Part shown: positions 23,567-36,334 of the stretch, in pieces | Layout: every line of letters starts with the position of its first letter | Numbering within the stretch: the first letter of the stretch is position 1 | NCBI GenBank assembly: GCA_950295325.1 | Contig: OX485808.1 | Coordinates: 39,204,527-39,268,526 of the forward strand | DNA length: 64,000 nt | Origin: Polytrichum commune | Lineage: Eukaryota; Streptophyta; Polytrichopsida; Polytrichales; Polytrichaceae | Direction: 5' to 3' | Notes under the pieces: model-generated | The model's input: only the letters and a program-made list of their open reading frames with translations | Databases searched by the model: none | Told to the model about the DNA's origin: nothing | Position numbers and translations under genes: made by a program

Positions 23567-26267
23567 GGGCTCTGCTGCGGACCAACCATCGGAAGCTGGT
23601 GGCTTTGATTCTCCACAGCAGAGGTATGTTACCTGTTCCTGAATACCTCCGTGCGGTGGGGAGTCATTGGGAATGTGTTGAAAAGGTTGTCTCTACTGCA
23701 AATCGTTAATTAAAAACTTTGGCAAGTACAATTTGTTTGGCTTGGTAGGGGACAAACTTGTTTTAATTGACTTTCATCTGCATGCGTGAGGTTTTTGCTG
23801 TACATGATATTGCTTATTGTTGACGTGTTCTTACAGAAGCAGCTGCTTCCTTGCACTTTTTATTTTACTTGGAATAAGCTAGGATTTGGAACCGAAAGGG
23901 ATGTATTACGCCTGGAATTTAATATGCTTTCTTGTGTTGGCACGAGCATAAAACTTGTATTTCATTGATTTCATCTGCACTCGTAAGGTTTTTTGTTGTA
24001 CATGATTTGCTATCGTTGAGTTGTTCTTGCAGAAGCTTGCTGCTCCCTTCCACTTTTTATTTTGCTTGGAATAAGCTAGGATTTGAAACCAAAAGGGATG
24101 TATTACTCCTGGAATTTAATATGCTTTCTTGTGGTGGCATGAGCAGGAGTATTCTGATTGTGAAATTGCGGAAAGGGCAGGAGGTGAAGCTGCGGGCCAC
24201 TGCAAAGAAAGGTATTGGTAGGGACCATGCAAAATGGTCTCCAGCTGCAACTGTGTCTCACAATGCGAGCCAGACATTCACATCAATCAGGCATTGATGG
24301 AAACATTGTCCTTGGAAGAAAAACAGGAATGGATAGAGAGCAGCCCCACCGAAGTGTTTGAGTTGGATCCCAATACTCAGCAGGTGCAAGTTGAGGCATC
24401 TCTTAGTGCCTTGATGTGATTGGATTGACTTTGTGATCACACTGGCTGTTAATAGGCGTTGGGAACTACATGAACTTTTTTGAAACTCACTAAGGTAGAT
24501 GTGCCTAATTTGGATACTTTTCTCTATGCACCCACTTCTAGGAAAACATGAAATGCGAAATTAGTGCGAGATCGTTAGCAAATCCAACTTGTGCCTGTAG
24601 CGATTTGCCTCATCGTTTTTGGAGCTCATATGAATATCTTATTCATTATCAAAGTGAAGATTCTTGTGTTCATTAAGTGGGCATTAGCTTCCCCCAATTC
24701 TAGTATTGACTATTGAGTCTGGAATAGTAAGCATATTTTGAGCATGTAGTCCAATCTAGTTTAAATGCTTCTGTTTGATGTCCGTTTCTTAGATCCACAC
24801 CTAACCACAAACCATGCAAATTAGTGTCCAAATTATTGCTATGTTGGAATTAGGCATCTCTACCTAACTTGACATGTGCCATATAAAATTGCCTGAATTG
24901 TGTTTCCTCATGTTGTTTGCCGCTTCCTTAAAATCCTGTAGTGTTCTCATCCAAAGGTCTAGAATATTTGATGAGAAGATGTGAAGGTAGATGGGGTCTT
25001 AAGTGGCTTGTTTTCTTAATTGGACCCTTACATTTGATTTGTATGTGGTTTGGTGAGGATCAAAGAGCAATTATCATAATGACACACGTTCGGAAGAGAT
25101 TGGACTATGCCTTCAAATATTAATAACTACTTTGCACTCAATAGTGAACACAATTGGGAGGACCTATGTATCCAGTTAAGAAATCAACAAACATACACTT
25201 CCAATAACCATAACTCAATAAGGAGAGGTCCGATTTTTGCAGATGTTTCATCGTAGATTTGCTAATGCAACACGAGTTCTGATGTGTTAACCTAATCGGT
25301 AGAAGTTGGAGAACATGAAAAATGAACCAAATAACACCCACAAACCTTGAGATTGTTTTGGCATGGTGCAGGTGGTACTGTCGGAACCAGAAGCATACAT
25401 ATACGATGATGAGGTGCTAAAAAAAGCAGAAGCGATGGGCAAGCCAGGACTGGTAGAAATTTACAGTATACAAGATAGTTGCATCTTCACAGTCAAGTCC
25501 ACCAGAGCCTCATAAGTTTTTCTGAATGCCATTGAATACTCAAGAATAATTTAAAATTAGTCCATCTCCCATCTGATACAGATCAGGAGGACGGTGACCA
25601 GTTTGGAGAGCTTGGTGCACACATGTGAGGTGGTAGTATCTGAGACTCACTCTTCAACTTAAGGTCTCTTTAATTTTAATGACTTTCGCCAATGCACAGG
25701 AGGTCAGGTTGTTTTTGAGCTTGTATTAAGAACTGCACTCAATTTTGAGGAAATGCTTGGAAGACTTGGATGTCGTTAAGGACACTTAGGGCGTTCATAA
25801 AATATCGTAAGATATTGTAAAGCCTTATAATTGCTCCACTGCAGTGGTCCAGCACAGAGTTGCAACCTCTGACATGGGTGTAATTTATTTTTGAGGTAAA
25901 AGAATTGGGGACAAATGCAAGCTCACTGAGGTTGCGGCTAGGTTTTGACATTCTGCAAACAAATTTTGATGTTTTACTTCTAATCCAGGAAGTATGTCAA
26001 TTTAGAGAAATTGTGTGCTTGTTTGACATACTATGTTGAGTCTTTGAAATCAATCTGCTGTTTCATTAGTATTTCAGCAAACAGAGCGATGTCAAAATTA
26101 AGGACTTAGCATCATGGCTCAACTTATATAATACAGAGACCCAAGCTGACAATATAGACATAATTTGTTCCACAAAGGGAGTCATAACACCGGTCTTGTA
26201 TTGAAAGAACGACAGAAACATATGTCATCCAATTATTAATATATCTGACATTGTTTAAAATCATGTA

Positions 26268-27045
26268 CAGTCTACCCTCTATAAATGTTAACCCTTGGGA
26301 GTGGATCAAAGTTAACATTTATAGAGGTGTTAACAGTTAACAATTATAAAATTATTTTTTTGAGCAATATACAAATCTTAATATTTATAAATATAAGCAA
26401 TTGTGAAGAGTCCTTGTGAGAGAATACCATTCATAAAATTGCAAACCCAATCAAAACTTTATTCAATATCAAGTTTACAAATCACGGGTGAAGTATGAAT
26501 CAATGGTTATTTGGTGAGATTCATCTGCATGCACAACTTGCAAATATTTCTCAATCTGCACCAACAAACCCACATACTTGGACACATCACATGAACGTGA
26601 TTCCATGTACCTTCTAATGGTACCAAAACTAGATTTTGCAAGTCACTATAAGATGGAATGGGTTCCACCTCACACTCCTCTCCCTCACAATCATCATCTG
26701 AGACATTAGAAGTCCCACCAATAGTGCCTAAAACATCCCATACATCCTCTTCGGTGACCTCATATGGATTGTTCAAATCAAAGTCTAATTCGTATTGCAC
26801 ATACTCTTGTGCCTCCATTCTTGAACTTCCATCACTAGAACTATTAGTAGCCAAACTAATTATATTATGGTTGTATTTCGTTCGTTAACATTTATAGAGT
26901 CAAATTTACAAAGAAGGGAGTACCATTTTGTTAACAGTTAACACGCTTAACATTTATAGTGTGCAATATGTGGGGAGTAGAAGAAAGTTAACATTTAGAG
27001 AGGGTTGACACTTATAGGTGTAACATTTATAGAGGGTGGACTACA
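26268..27045 (-). mobile_element. internally deleted pogo-like transposon
   Basis: Ends cagtctaccctctataaatg on the left and the diverged complement on the right (catttatagagggtggact), matching the termini of the larger element at 38,386-41,216. Inside, the minus-strand frame at 26,507-26,854 keeps a piece like the transposase C-terminal tail: EYVQYELDFDLNNPYEVTEEDVWD, corresponding to EFINYEVEFDLNNLYQPSNEEL in the larger copy. The HTH and DDE regions are gone. It is a non-autonomous derivative, about 640 bp downstream of the RPB3-like gene. Confidence 0.82.
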
Positions 27046-27189
27046 CTGAGAAATTTGAGTTCCAAATGTATATACATATCTTCCATCAACACCACAACAT
27101 AAATGTTCAATTAACCAACTAATTGTATTACAATCTATACTATTCTAGTTGCCATTTTTTGGGTATGTGTTTGGACCTATATTAACGAT

Positions 27190-30100
27190 GTCATTTGGTT
27201 AATTTGTATGTGTGGAGGATTCCCACCCCCCCCCCTTTGCCCACGGCATTAGTATTAAGCCAACTTATCTCTTCCAGAGCAGCTTCAAGGACCCAACTTG
27301 CACATCCTGACATGAGCCTTAGTCCTATGTTTTCCATTGAGTTACCTCTAAGTTTGTGCTCTTGAATCAACACAATATTTGCTCTGGGTGTTAATGAGTT
27401 GATGAAATACCTTTCTTTTATAATGTTGCCCAAGTCATTTAGGCCCTAGCTGTTGTGTGTGATTATATTCCACTTTATGATTTTGATTTTACAATAGATG
27501 CCTCTATTCTATTATCATTTCCTCCCTAGTGGGGACTTGCTTTGAAATTCCCATAGCCTTCCTTGGCTTGGAGTTAGCACATGTTTACCAAGTGCCATAA
27601 GGCTATTTGCATTGTAGTGTAAATGTGTATTCACCACCTGAGCTACTTGTCCTTGATTGAGATCATTGCTACTATTATTCTCCCTCTCATCTCTTGATGT
27701 GGTAGGGTTGTCAAGCCCAATACTAATTAGGATATTATTATATACGTTTCCCCTACTCATGTTGCTTGAGTTAAACTGAGTCTTTAGAATTACCTCCGGT
27801 GGCGGCCTATGCGGTGGGTGTGGCGGTTCCATGTTTTGGTGGAGATCCTTTTCACTCACCATCTCAAACATGGGTGCTACCTCCCCTTGCTTATCAATTC
27901 TTTGGGATTTATTCTAAAAAATGGAATAAATTATTTCTTTACATTTTTACCTTTTTGACTTATTTCCCCCTCCCATTTCTTTCATGGCTTTTTTTGGGGG
28001 GGTTTGCCCTCTCGGGACTAACCAATGCCAAGCACATGCTTGCTTTACTGCCTTTTCAAAGGCCTAACCAGTCATTCTGGTCTTCTGTGATCCCGACCCA
28101 ACTGAGTTTCTTCCCAGCTAACATTTCTTTTGATGTCTAGCGCCTGCATGCTTCTCATGACTCGTTTTCCTTCTTTAGCCCATGTAGAGGTTGTTGCTCC
28201 CCTTTCGTTTCCTTATTTTTGCCCTCTATCAGCCCCCTCTTGGCAACCTCGCAGCTCACCTTCATTGGAGTCCTTGCCTCCTTTTTGATGCTCCAGATCC
28301 CCATTTGTTAGGCCAACCTCATGGTCGTTGTTCGTGCCCCTACCTGCACCGCTCATTGACTCTCTTGCCGCCTTATCTAAGCCTTGGATGTTCTCTTTTG
28401 GTCTGCCTTACCCCTCGTCTTTCCAGACTTCAGTATTGTTAATGTCACCTCTTGCTTTGTTTTGCTTGTATCATTTGTATTTGTATTGTTTGCTTCTTCC
28501 TCGCTACGTTCTTCCTCTTTGGACTCAGTTTCTTCCTCCTCTGCGGCTTCCGCTACCGGCACTTCCTTTTAGCCCTCGTTTTTGGCTAGTGAGTTTTGTC
28601 GGTGACCATTGCATTTGGTTTTTCTTAAGTAATTCATGTAGTTTTAGTCTTTCGTTGTCCTCGCTCCCTACCACGGCCTCAATCACCTCCTCTTCCCCTT
28701 TGTGGAGGGTTATTTCTTCATGGTATGCCTCTGCTTTATCTCCTCCAGCAACCTCAACTACCGTTAATTAGTTGTTTTTCTTCCACAGTTTTGATTCAAG
28801 GGTCCCCTTCACTTATGTCCTAGCATGCCTGCATTATTTCTGCTATAGTCCCCACAACCGTTTGATGCCTCCTTTCATTTGTCGTAGTTGCGACCCCAAG
28901 GTCCCCCTCAGATCTATCATTGCTTACATGTTTTGCTACTGCTACGAATCATGTTGCCATTAGATGTCTTCTTTCAGTGGTCGCATCTACGATTTCAAGG
29001 TCCCTTGCATTTCTTTCCCTACTAGCTAGCCTACACTACGATTGTCGCGATCTTTGAACCGGCCTCGGAGGTGCTAGTTGACTCACTCGGCTTGGCTCAG
29101 CCCTGTTGCGTCTCTGGCATGTTTTCTAGTTCCTTGTTTACATTTTGGTTCTAAAGATGGGAATACCTCTCTGACTTCTTGGCTCCCTCCCTTTGCTCCA
29201 TTGCTTGTTTTCTCAGCTCGTCATCCACCTCGTCGAAGATATTTTTTCTTATGCCTCTCTAATTTCTCACATGTTGAAAACCATCCTAATCTACGGCTGG
29301 GCCCTTGCCTTTCTCTTGTTGTTGTATATGATATGTTTGTGGTGGCCTTCTTGCCCCCTTCCTTGATATATTTTGAATTTCCTCACATTCACTAACTTTG
29401 TGCATCCATATGTGGCATGCTTTGCATCTGATTGGTAGTTTGTCGTAGTCCACTAGCACCTTCTACGGTGGTGAGATCCCATCCTCGCATTCTAGATCTA
29501 TGTTTGTTGCCCACCCCTTGTTAACCATAAGGTTGATGTAGAATCTTGGATCAAGGGTTGTTTCGTTCGCCATATCAATGCCAATGGCATCTCCTAGTGT
29601 CTTTAGCAATGGCAAACGCTTGATCGTGGTGTTCAAATGGTAGCTTCCTTAACACAACCCATGTAGGAAAGGCGAGATTGCCAGGGTTATCAAGGTTAAA
29701 TCCTGGCACCCAACTTTGGAGCATGCATGTACCCCACTTAGATTTGAAGGGGGCCACTATTAGAGCAATATGTAATGCGTCCTTGTCATCCCCCATGAGG
29801 AAAAATAATCTTTTTTCCCATATTTCTACACAATGCCAACAAGCTACCCTTTAACTCTTGATTTAAAGTTTGGATCAACAATTTCAAATCTTGAAGAGGG
29901 GGCTTAGGACCAACGAACTTAGCTATCAAAAGTTTGTTTTTTAATAAAGCAATGTGCTCAATCAACTTTTGAGAGTTTACCTTGAATGTGATGGCATCTT
30001 TTCTCACCAAAAAACCACAATTTTTTTTTCCAGGTTTGATGGAAGTATCTCACCATATTGTTCTCTGAAAATATTCAATACATCTCTCGATCCTTGGTTG

Positions 30101-30270
30101 TTGGCCTGTGCCATCACCTTGCTCACTGCTTCCATTATTTCCATATAATGCTTTGGCACTTCTCCTACGATCCATCCACCCCTCTCCTCCAACATCATAT
30201 TGAATCTTGGTCCATTGCCATACCTAACCTTCACTGCAACCGTTTCCATCTTTGTGACTTTTACTGCTTC
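27190..30270 (-). mobile_element. decayed L1-type LINE
   Basis: Read on the minus strand, ORF1 pieces come first. METVAVKVRYGNGPRFN.. (30,249-30,004) and the 29,796-29,575 frame include MLQSWVPGFN..AFPTWVVLRKLPFEH, the pattern of plant LINE ORF1 DUF4283. A CCHC knuckle follows at 29,426-29,385. The end is the endonuclease start of ORF2 (27,433-27,191), with NIVLIQEHKLRG and GGGVGILH. Stops and frameshifts break every part. Reverse transcriptase is absent, so the 3' part is missing, which is unusual since LINE copies normally lose their 5' end. The ORF1 end abuts a foldback arm at 30,274. Confidence 0.8.
29385..29426 (-). pseudogene. LINE ORF1 zinc knuckle
   Basis: Fourteen codons read CKACHIWMHKVSEC, an exact CX2CX4HX4C nucleic-acid-binding knuckle, downstream of the DUF4283-like block as in plant LINE ORF1 proteins. 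Confidence 0.85.
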
Positions 30271-30273
30271 TTT

Positions 30274-30955
30274 GGGCGGTAGCTAACCCTCCCCCTATGA
30301 ACTTTCTGGGGGAGGTGGATAGGGGCCGGGGCCCGTGATCCAACGCCTCCGGGCAACCCTTGCAAGAAAATCTAAAAAAATTTAGATCCCGACCGGAAAT
30401 TATTGCCCACTCTGCCTAACTTCGAAAAATAAAATCACCCTTGCATTCTTGAAGGCCGCTTGTTCATATAATTCATATCGAGTGCACTTCATCTTCAAGG
30501 TCCAAAATCCAATATATATGTTCACTTCCATTGAGTAAATAAGCAATTGATTGGGATTTCATTTTTGAAGTGAAATTGTCAATAAAACATGTAATTGACT
30601 TGGAAGTCAGAAATATTACAAAACCCTCATTAGCACTGAGGTTATAATTTTTGTGACTTCCTAATGAAACCGTCTTTTGTCATTGTAAAACATAACTAGA
30701 ATTAGTGTTTTATTGTTTGTATGTTTATTTTATAATATTTTAGTTAATACCTTCTACTTTCACGAATTATTTATACACATGCAAACTAATAAAGTATGAT
30801 TGAATGTAATTATGACTAAATAACCGTATTAGAAGGTAATTGAGCGCAAGGCCTAGGTTTCTACAAGTATTCATACACATTCAAACTAATTGAGCCCGAT
30901 TAAGTGCAAGTAAGTGCATTTAGCCTAATTAAGCATAAAGAAGCCTAAACAAGTG
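30274..30955. mobile_element. half copy of the foldback family
   Basis: Tip gggcggtagctaaccctccc and inner arm (gaaggc.., ccaatatatatgttcacttcc, gaggttataattttt, taataccttctactttcac) align with the left arms of the other copies. No inverted partner follows. It lies between the LINE remnant and the truncated 3' end of the LRR gene and probably removed the end of that gene. Confidence 0.75.
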
Positions 30956-32934
30956 TACACAGACAGCTACACTCAGGGGGAGTGAAGCACTCGCCAACCC
31001 GCCAAAATTTGTCAAGTAGTTGTGTTGCAGGTAGAGCGATTGCAGCGTCACAGCTTCCATGTGGTTCACAAAGTCCTGCACACGGAAGAAAATAATCCCA
31101 TCGGTTAATCTGAGGTCATGCCTCTTGAGCAAGAGCAATCCTGATGCAATTTTGGTAGGATCTTCTTGTGGGCTCGAATTTGGGCCAAAGTCTGGTCTGC
31201 CTTGACCTCAGATCACTACATTAATAGTTACTAGTTCAACAACACACATAATCTATCTGAATTCTGAAACTGGAGTAGAATTTCAGAGATGATACGAAAT
31301 TCACACTAGCATAATTGACAGCAGTAGACACAATGTATGCACTTGATTGGTGTAACTCCATTCTTCGAGGAGTTGTCATGCGTAGACAAGCCTTGGAGCC
31401 CAATTCTGAGCTGGTCAATCTCAAAGTGACCACACCGGGGATTCCAGTGTGTAGTTCGCGAGTTCACAAGTACAAGTCTAGCTCAATATCTATGTATGGA
31501 AATGGCCATTTACTCCTTCCTCCAGGAGTGTAAAACGGAAGAAGAAACGCCAAAAGCTCAGGAGGTTGATACACAATCGTTAAGCAGGGCATCGACATCA
31601 AAGCACACAATTTTGGCACTGATGCAATTCCTCCTGTCACAGAATTTCTTCATCATGTCGATGCAGCAGAAACTTGACTTTTGAGCCAGACCAGACGAGA
31701 ACAAAGCTTTGTTGCAAATCTGGCCTGGTCGACCTCAAAAGTGACATCGGCCTCACAGATTTTATGCTGCTAGTCCATCATTCCTTAGGCACATGGCCAA
31801 TCAATGCAAGAAATGATCACAATATAGAGGTGCATTGAAGAGGAAGAATTCACCATTATTAGCTTTGATGAAATTGGATGCTGATGACATGTGGTCGATC
31901 AGAAATCACGGAGTAGGGATTCAGGGTTTAGGGTTTAAGGATCACCTGGGCCACGGTGCCAACGAATTGGTTGTTGTTCAAGAACAAGCTCTGGGCACCC
32001 GCCAGGTTCGGATTGACAGAGCCTTGCAAGTGGTTATGGCTCAAATCCACCACCGGGATCGTCACAAGGCCCGGGACATTCACAGTGCCGGAGAATTGGT
32101 TATGATTCAGCAAAAGAAACGACAGCGAGAATCTAAACACGGCGCTCGGGATGCTCCCGGTGAATTGATTGTAACTCAAGCCCAAATACGAGAGTCCGCC
32201 GAGCGATGTCAACCCGTCGATCGGCCCCGCGATGTGGTTCTTCGTCACCGAAAGGTACTGCAACGTGTGCGGAAAATCGGGTAACCCGCCCACAAGCTGG
32301 TTGTTGCGAAGATCGAGGTGTGTCAAAAGCGTTCCGGAGAAGCTAGGGACCAGCCCCGAAAGCTGGTTGTCGGACAAGATGAGCACTTTGAGCGACACGA
32401 GGTTTCCAAGGTCCCACGGGATTTGGCCTTCAAGCTGGTTCTTCCTCACTTGCAGGATCTCCAAATTCTTTAAATTCGGAAGGGAGCTCGGGACGGGTCC
32501 GGAGAGATAGTTTTGGCTGCATGAGAAAGTTGCAGGTTTTGCAAGTTGCCGATCGAGTCCGGGATTGGTCCTCTTAGTGCTCCGGCTGCAATTGTCAGGC
32601 TTTGAAGGTAACTTAGGTCACCGAGGGTCGAAGGGAGCGAGCCTGTTAGCCCTGGCGAACCTGCATTTTGGGGGCCGAGGGATAGGGATATCACTCTGTT
32701 GAATCTTCCTATTTTCTCGCATTGCACACCGCTAAAGGATTGGCATGGGTTTACGGTGAGTGCAAACACCCATGTGGAGAAGAAGCTTCCGCCGGGTAAG
32801 TCATCCATGTTGTTCCGGATGGATCTTAAGGCTAGCATGTCTACGGGGTGTAAAAGCTGACCTCCTATGGTAAAGAAGAACGAAAAAATTATGAGGATGG
32901 ATAGATAATACTGTCGAAGGCATGCCCTTGCCAT
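30929..32934 (-). pseudogene. secreted leucine-rich-repeat protein, frameshifted and 3'-truncated
   Basis: Exon 1 is 32,934-31,946. Exon 2 begins at 31,075 and joins in phase as ..GTVAQ + DFVNHMEAV. The protein has a signal peptide (LSILIIFSFFFTIG), an N-terminal cap (DMLALRSIRNNMDDLPGG..NPCQSFSGVQC) and about ten plant LRRs of LxxLxLxxNxLxGxIP type. The family resembles extracellular LRR proteins without a kinase, such as Arabidopsis At4g03010 (recalled, not searched). A one-base loss near 32,523 shifts frame between NLQNLQLS and CSQNYLSGPVP. The C-terminal consensus expected after LPLSVAVC is replaced by HLFRLLYA and a stop where repeat sequence begins. Confidence 0.82.
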
Positions 32935-33009
32935 TGTGCATTGTCGGAATCCTGGCTATGGCTATCTGGAGCTCAGATGTTCCTGAAAAACTGTCACTTC
33001 TGGGCACCA

Positions 33010-35100
33010 ACCCGGATGGTGCTGTGGGTCCCTGTCAATGAGGAGCAAGCTCATAGGCATTTGAGAAGGCTTCTGATGAAATTGATGACGGAATTTGGCG
33101 CCGGATCAGAGCTTCCCTCAGCAGGAGCTCTTGTGTTCTGCAAGCTCACTGGCAAAATTTGTGGCAGAATTTATGGCAGAACCACCTCCGGCGTCCTTCA
33201 AGCCGCGGATGCTTTGGTCCCGCAATTGCAGCGTGAAAAGGATATGCACCTGCACAAGTAATTGGCACGTGTCACACATAGGTCGTGAGGTAAGAATTTA
33301 GAGGATGAGATGAATTCCTCAAACAATGTCAGGAGTACACCCTGAACCTCACAGAATTACACTAACAAGAGAGTACATGCAGAATGATTTCCTGGAAGAA
33401 GCTAGAGCCCTCACACGGCAATAAGAAAATCATGAAACTTCAAGAACTGTGATCTACAATACCGCAATTAGTTTCAGTACACTGGAAATTCTGCACAGTT
33501 CGAAGTCTAGTTTGTGGAAGATTGGTGAATTGTGAAGGATTGAGGTTCTGTTTCATTTCAAATTTGAAAAGGCTCAACCAATCCGAATGCTTGAGAGAGC
33601 TTGGCGTCAATGTACATCAACATTCTGACAAGTTAACAGGCAGTCCAATTTAAAATGAAAGGCGTAAATTGACAAACATGAGCTCAGAGTCCACGAAGGG
33701 GTTGAAAGATTCATGTCATTATGAAGCCACAGGATCAGTAATGCCTGCTTCAGTGTGAATCTTGTGGATTTCAGTAGTTACCAGACTCCGTATCTTCCCT
33801 GAGGCAACGAAATTTCTTGAAGAAGAAGGCTCATGCCATTAGACATCACAAGGCTTGGAGTACAGTGCACTTTGAAACAGTGAAGCTGGAGACATTTGCT
33901 TCCTATGAATTCCTCCAATTTGCATCACTAACCTAATTTGCACACTCTGTAAAGGGTCGCTTTCCAGGTGTGTGAATCAGCGATAGTGTCAAGAGACTTC
34001 ACTGGGGCGTCTGTTCAAGGCATTAGTACCCACGTCGACATCGCTTCAACCACGTGACTAATTTGCGTCTGGAAGATTTCGCCATGGCTACTAAGTAAGT
34101 GACAAATGAGGGTCTAGCTCAACACAATCCTCACAATAGTTGTGCCCACAGGGCCTAGGGCTCACAGGTGCAAGGAATATTCATCACCTTCGGTGTAACT
34201 TGTGTCCGAAGCAATCAACTTCGAGTACAGCTTGAAGCATTCATGTTCCTCCGTGCATCACGTTCTGGTTGCCAAGCTCAATGCAGTGCCAGCACCTTCC
34301 TCCAGATCTTTTGTTAATACTATCCGAGACTGTTATTAAATCGCTCTAAAACACCACATTGTGCAGTCTGTGCCTCTGCGACCGGCACCTTCCCCTCTTC
34401 CTTTCTGCCTTTCTTTGAAACCTCGTCGATAAGGTCAGGAAGCTGCACCCCTCGAATTACGTACAGGGGAAGAGTACGTAGATTCATCAGCCTAGCTAGA
34501 CATAGCACTCTCGTAAGCTCCAAGACGACGACAATTATGTTACAATGAACACCAATACCACATTGTGGGTAGAAGCCTCGGCGCGATTCTAATTGGGGAC
34601 TACAAAGCACAGCTGAGACCACTAGAAATCACCACAAAAGCATTGCGAAACATCAATGTGGTCGACCTATTCGAGGAGATGGAGAGGAGATCCACAAAGG
34701 AATCACCAAGTGCAACCTCACGGGAACCTCACAGCTCAACCAAGCTTCAGAGGATCAGAGACAAAACAGATCAACTACAGATTACAACACCAAAAGAAGA
34801 AAGATCCCACCCCACTCGCAAAACACTCACAACCAGCTGAATGATCCACCCAAACTTGCACAGGTGCATCAATTGCACCACAACCACGAACTTCACGATT
34901 ACACACTCGGTCTGCATCCATCACCAACTGCCAAAATTGTACCACATTGAGCAGAACATGCATCCCATCCAGCCCACACGCTAGAGGCAGTGGGCCTGTC
35001 ACCAACAAATTAGCACAGCAGTAGTTCACCAAACCACACGAGGATCTCCGTTCGCATCATGGCATTTTCAAAGGGTGCTCAGAGTCACATACCACGACTA
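33010..35100. other. intergenic, no gene recognised
   Basis: Short frames on both strands lack recognisable domains. The stretch is not obviously repetitive within the window. Confidence 0.35.
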
Positions 35101-35329
35101 ACTTCATCAACATACAGCGTCAATTCAGCTGCAGCTTAGTTTCTACTTCTCCCTCTTCTCCTTGCCACCGGGAGGATTCCGAGACCACCCACCGGAATCC
35201 TCTTCTACGGTCTTTTGTAGAGCCATGTCCACCATCGCCGGCTGCCCTGCTACCTGTAGCTGGTGTTGCAGATGCGAGAGCGAAAAGAGAGAGACAAAAA
35301 AGAAGAGACGTGGTGGGACCCGCACTGGT

Positions 35330-36030
35330 ATAGGGGTAACTCCGTTGGGTTGTCCAATTCCGTTGCTCCTTAATAAGGCCCTCCCACGTAGGTGCGTTGG
35401 GCCAGGGAAGGACCACCGAGCTATTTTCCTACATATTTCTAAGCATGCCGATGGGTGGTTTTGTCAGTTTGCGCGGTAATAGGGTGCAATTTATGACTCC
35501 TTTTGCTAGGTACAAGTTTACTATCTAGATCCAGAGTTTTCTTTCACTTTGGTGGGGGGTTGAAAGGGGTATAGGGAGAATGGGTACCCAATTCCGTCGC
35601 TCCTTTATGGGGCCCTTCACTTAGGTACTTTGGCCCTAGGCAAGGAAGGAGCAACGACCTCCATTTTCTACATATTTCTATGCATACATGACACAATGGT
35701 TTTCTCAGGTGGCATGGAATTAGGGTGCCATTGACGGCTCCTTTTTCTTGGTACATATTACGTTCTAGGTGCAGAGTTGTCCTCCACTTTCTCTTTTGGA
35801 TAGTTGTTGGCATTAGCTGATTTGATGTTTTGTTTCTTAGCCAAAAAATTTCAAAAATTTCAAAAGAAATAATGGGAGGCCACCACTTCATGAGTGTATG
35901 TTTGGAGGATGCATGCCTTGCGTGTGGTTCCAATTCTAACTTATTGGTACTAACTCCGTAATAGGGGCCCTTTCACAAGCTTGGTCCCAGCCAGGGCCCA
36001 ATACCTCAATTTCCTGAACATTTTTATAGT
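35330..36030. repeat. diverged tandem repeat, ~240-bp unit
   Basis: Two long copies start near 35,333 and 35,573. They share 'caattccgt(t/c)gctcctt', 'ctacatatttcta' and 'gg(t/a)aatagggtgc'-like blocks. A shorter third piece lies at about 35,945-36,035. No coding content is recognised. Confidence 0.65.
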
Positions 36031-36334
36031 TGACGAGTACATTCAATAATTTGTCAACTTTTTATTCATAGCACAGTAATAAGTTTCCTAGTAATATGGC
36101 TCCTTGCTTGTGGATATAGAATTCACGCCATACAAGTATTAAAGGGGCCAATAATAACTCACCTCCTACATGTTTGTGATTGTTACATCCCAATTTCATT
36201 TCACTTGACAAATTGAAGCTTTCTTATGTCTCTCCAGATTCAAATATGATAGTGTAAAATACGCCCCAACAATTATATATATTTAGAGAGATCCGAGCTA
36301 TAAGGGGTTTCCAAACTTTTCACCTTCATTATAC

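Larger units (their letters stand above)
21873..25634 (+). pseudogene. RPB3: RNA polymerase II subunit RPB3, disrupted five-exon gene
   Basis: Exons inferred at 21,873-22,160, 23,239-23,623, 24,147-24,383 and 25,372 to about 25,550, plus the tail at about 25,575-25,634. They encode RPB3 landmarks in order: [35 protein letters not shown] joined to [99 protein letters not shown] and DQFGELGAHM. Breaks: a small deletion before RDTDAS, a stop at LSRD*, a (gcccaccca)-type insertion in exon 2, a frameshift at ATVS, a stop after TRAS, and a stop replacing a codon after GAHM. Introns are kept, so this is not a processed copy. RPB3 would assemble with RPB11 in the polymerase II core. Confidence 0.88.

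Noticed and set aside
28191-28960. Ser/Leu/Pro-rich plus-strand frames that look like membrane proteins
   Set aside because: They lie antisense to the LINE ORF1 region, and the hydrophobic composition is the complement of that Glu/Lys-rich coding strand.
31915-31940. Telomere-like ttagggttta motifs (also near 57,757 and 63,268)
   Set aside because: Only two or so imperfect units at each site, which is expected by chance in plant DNA and common near leaders.
31835-32284. 149-codon plus-strand frame
   Set aside because: It is the antisense shadow of the LRR exon.
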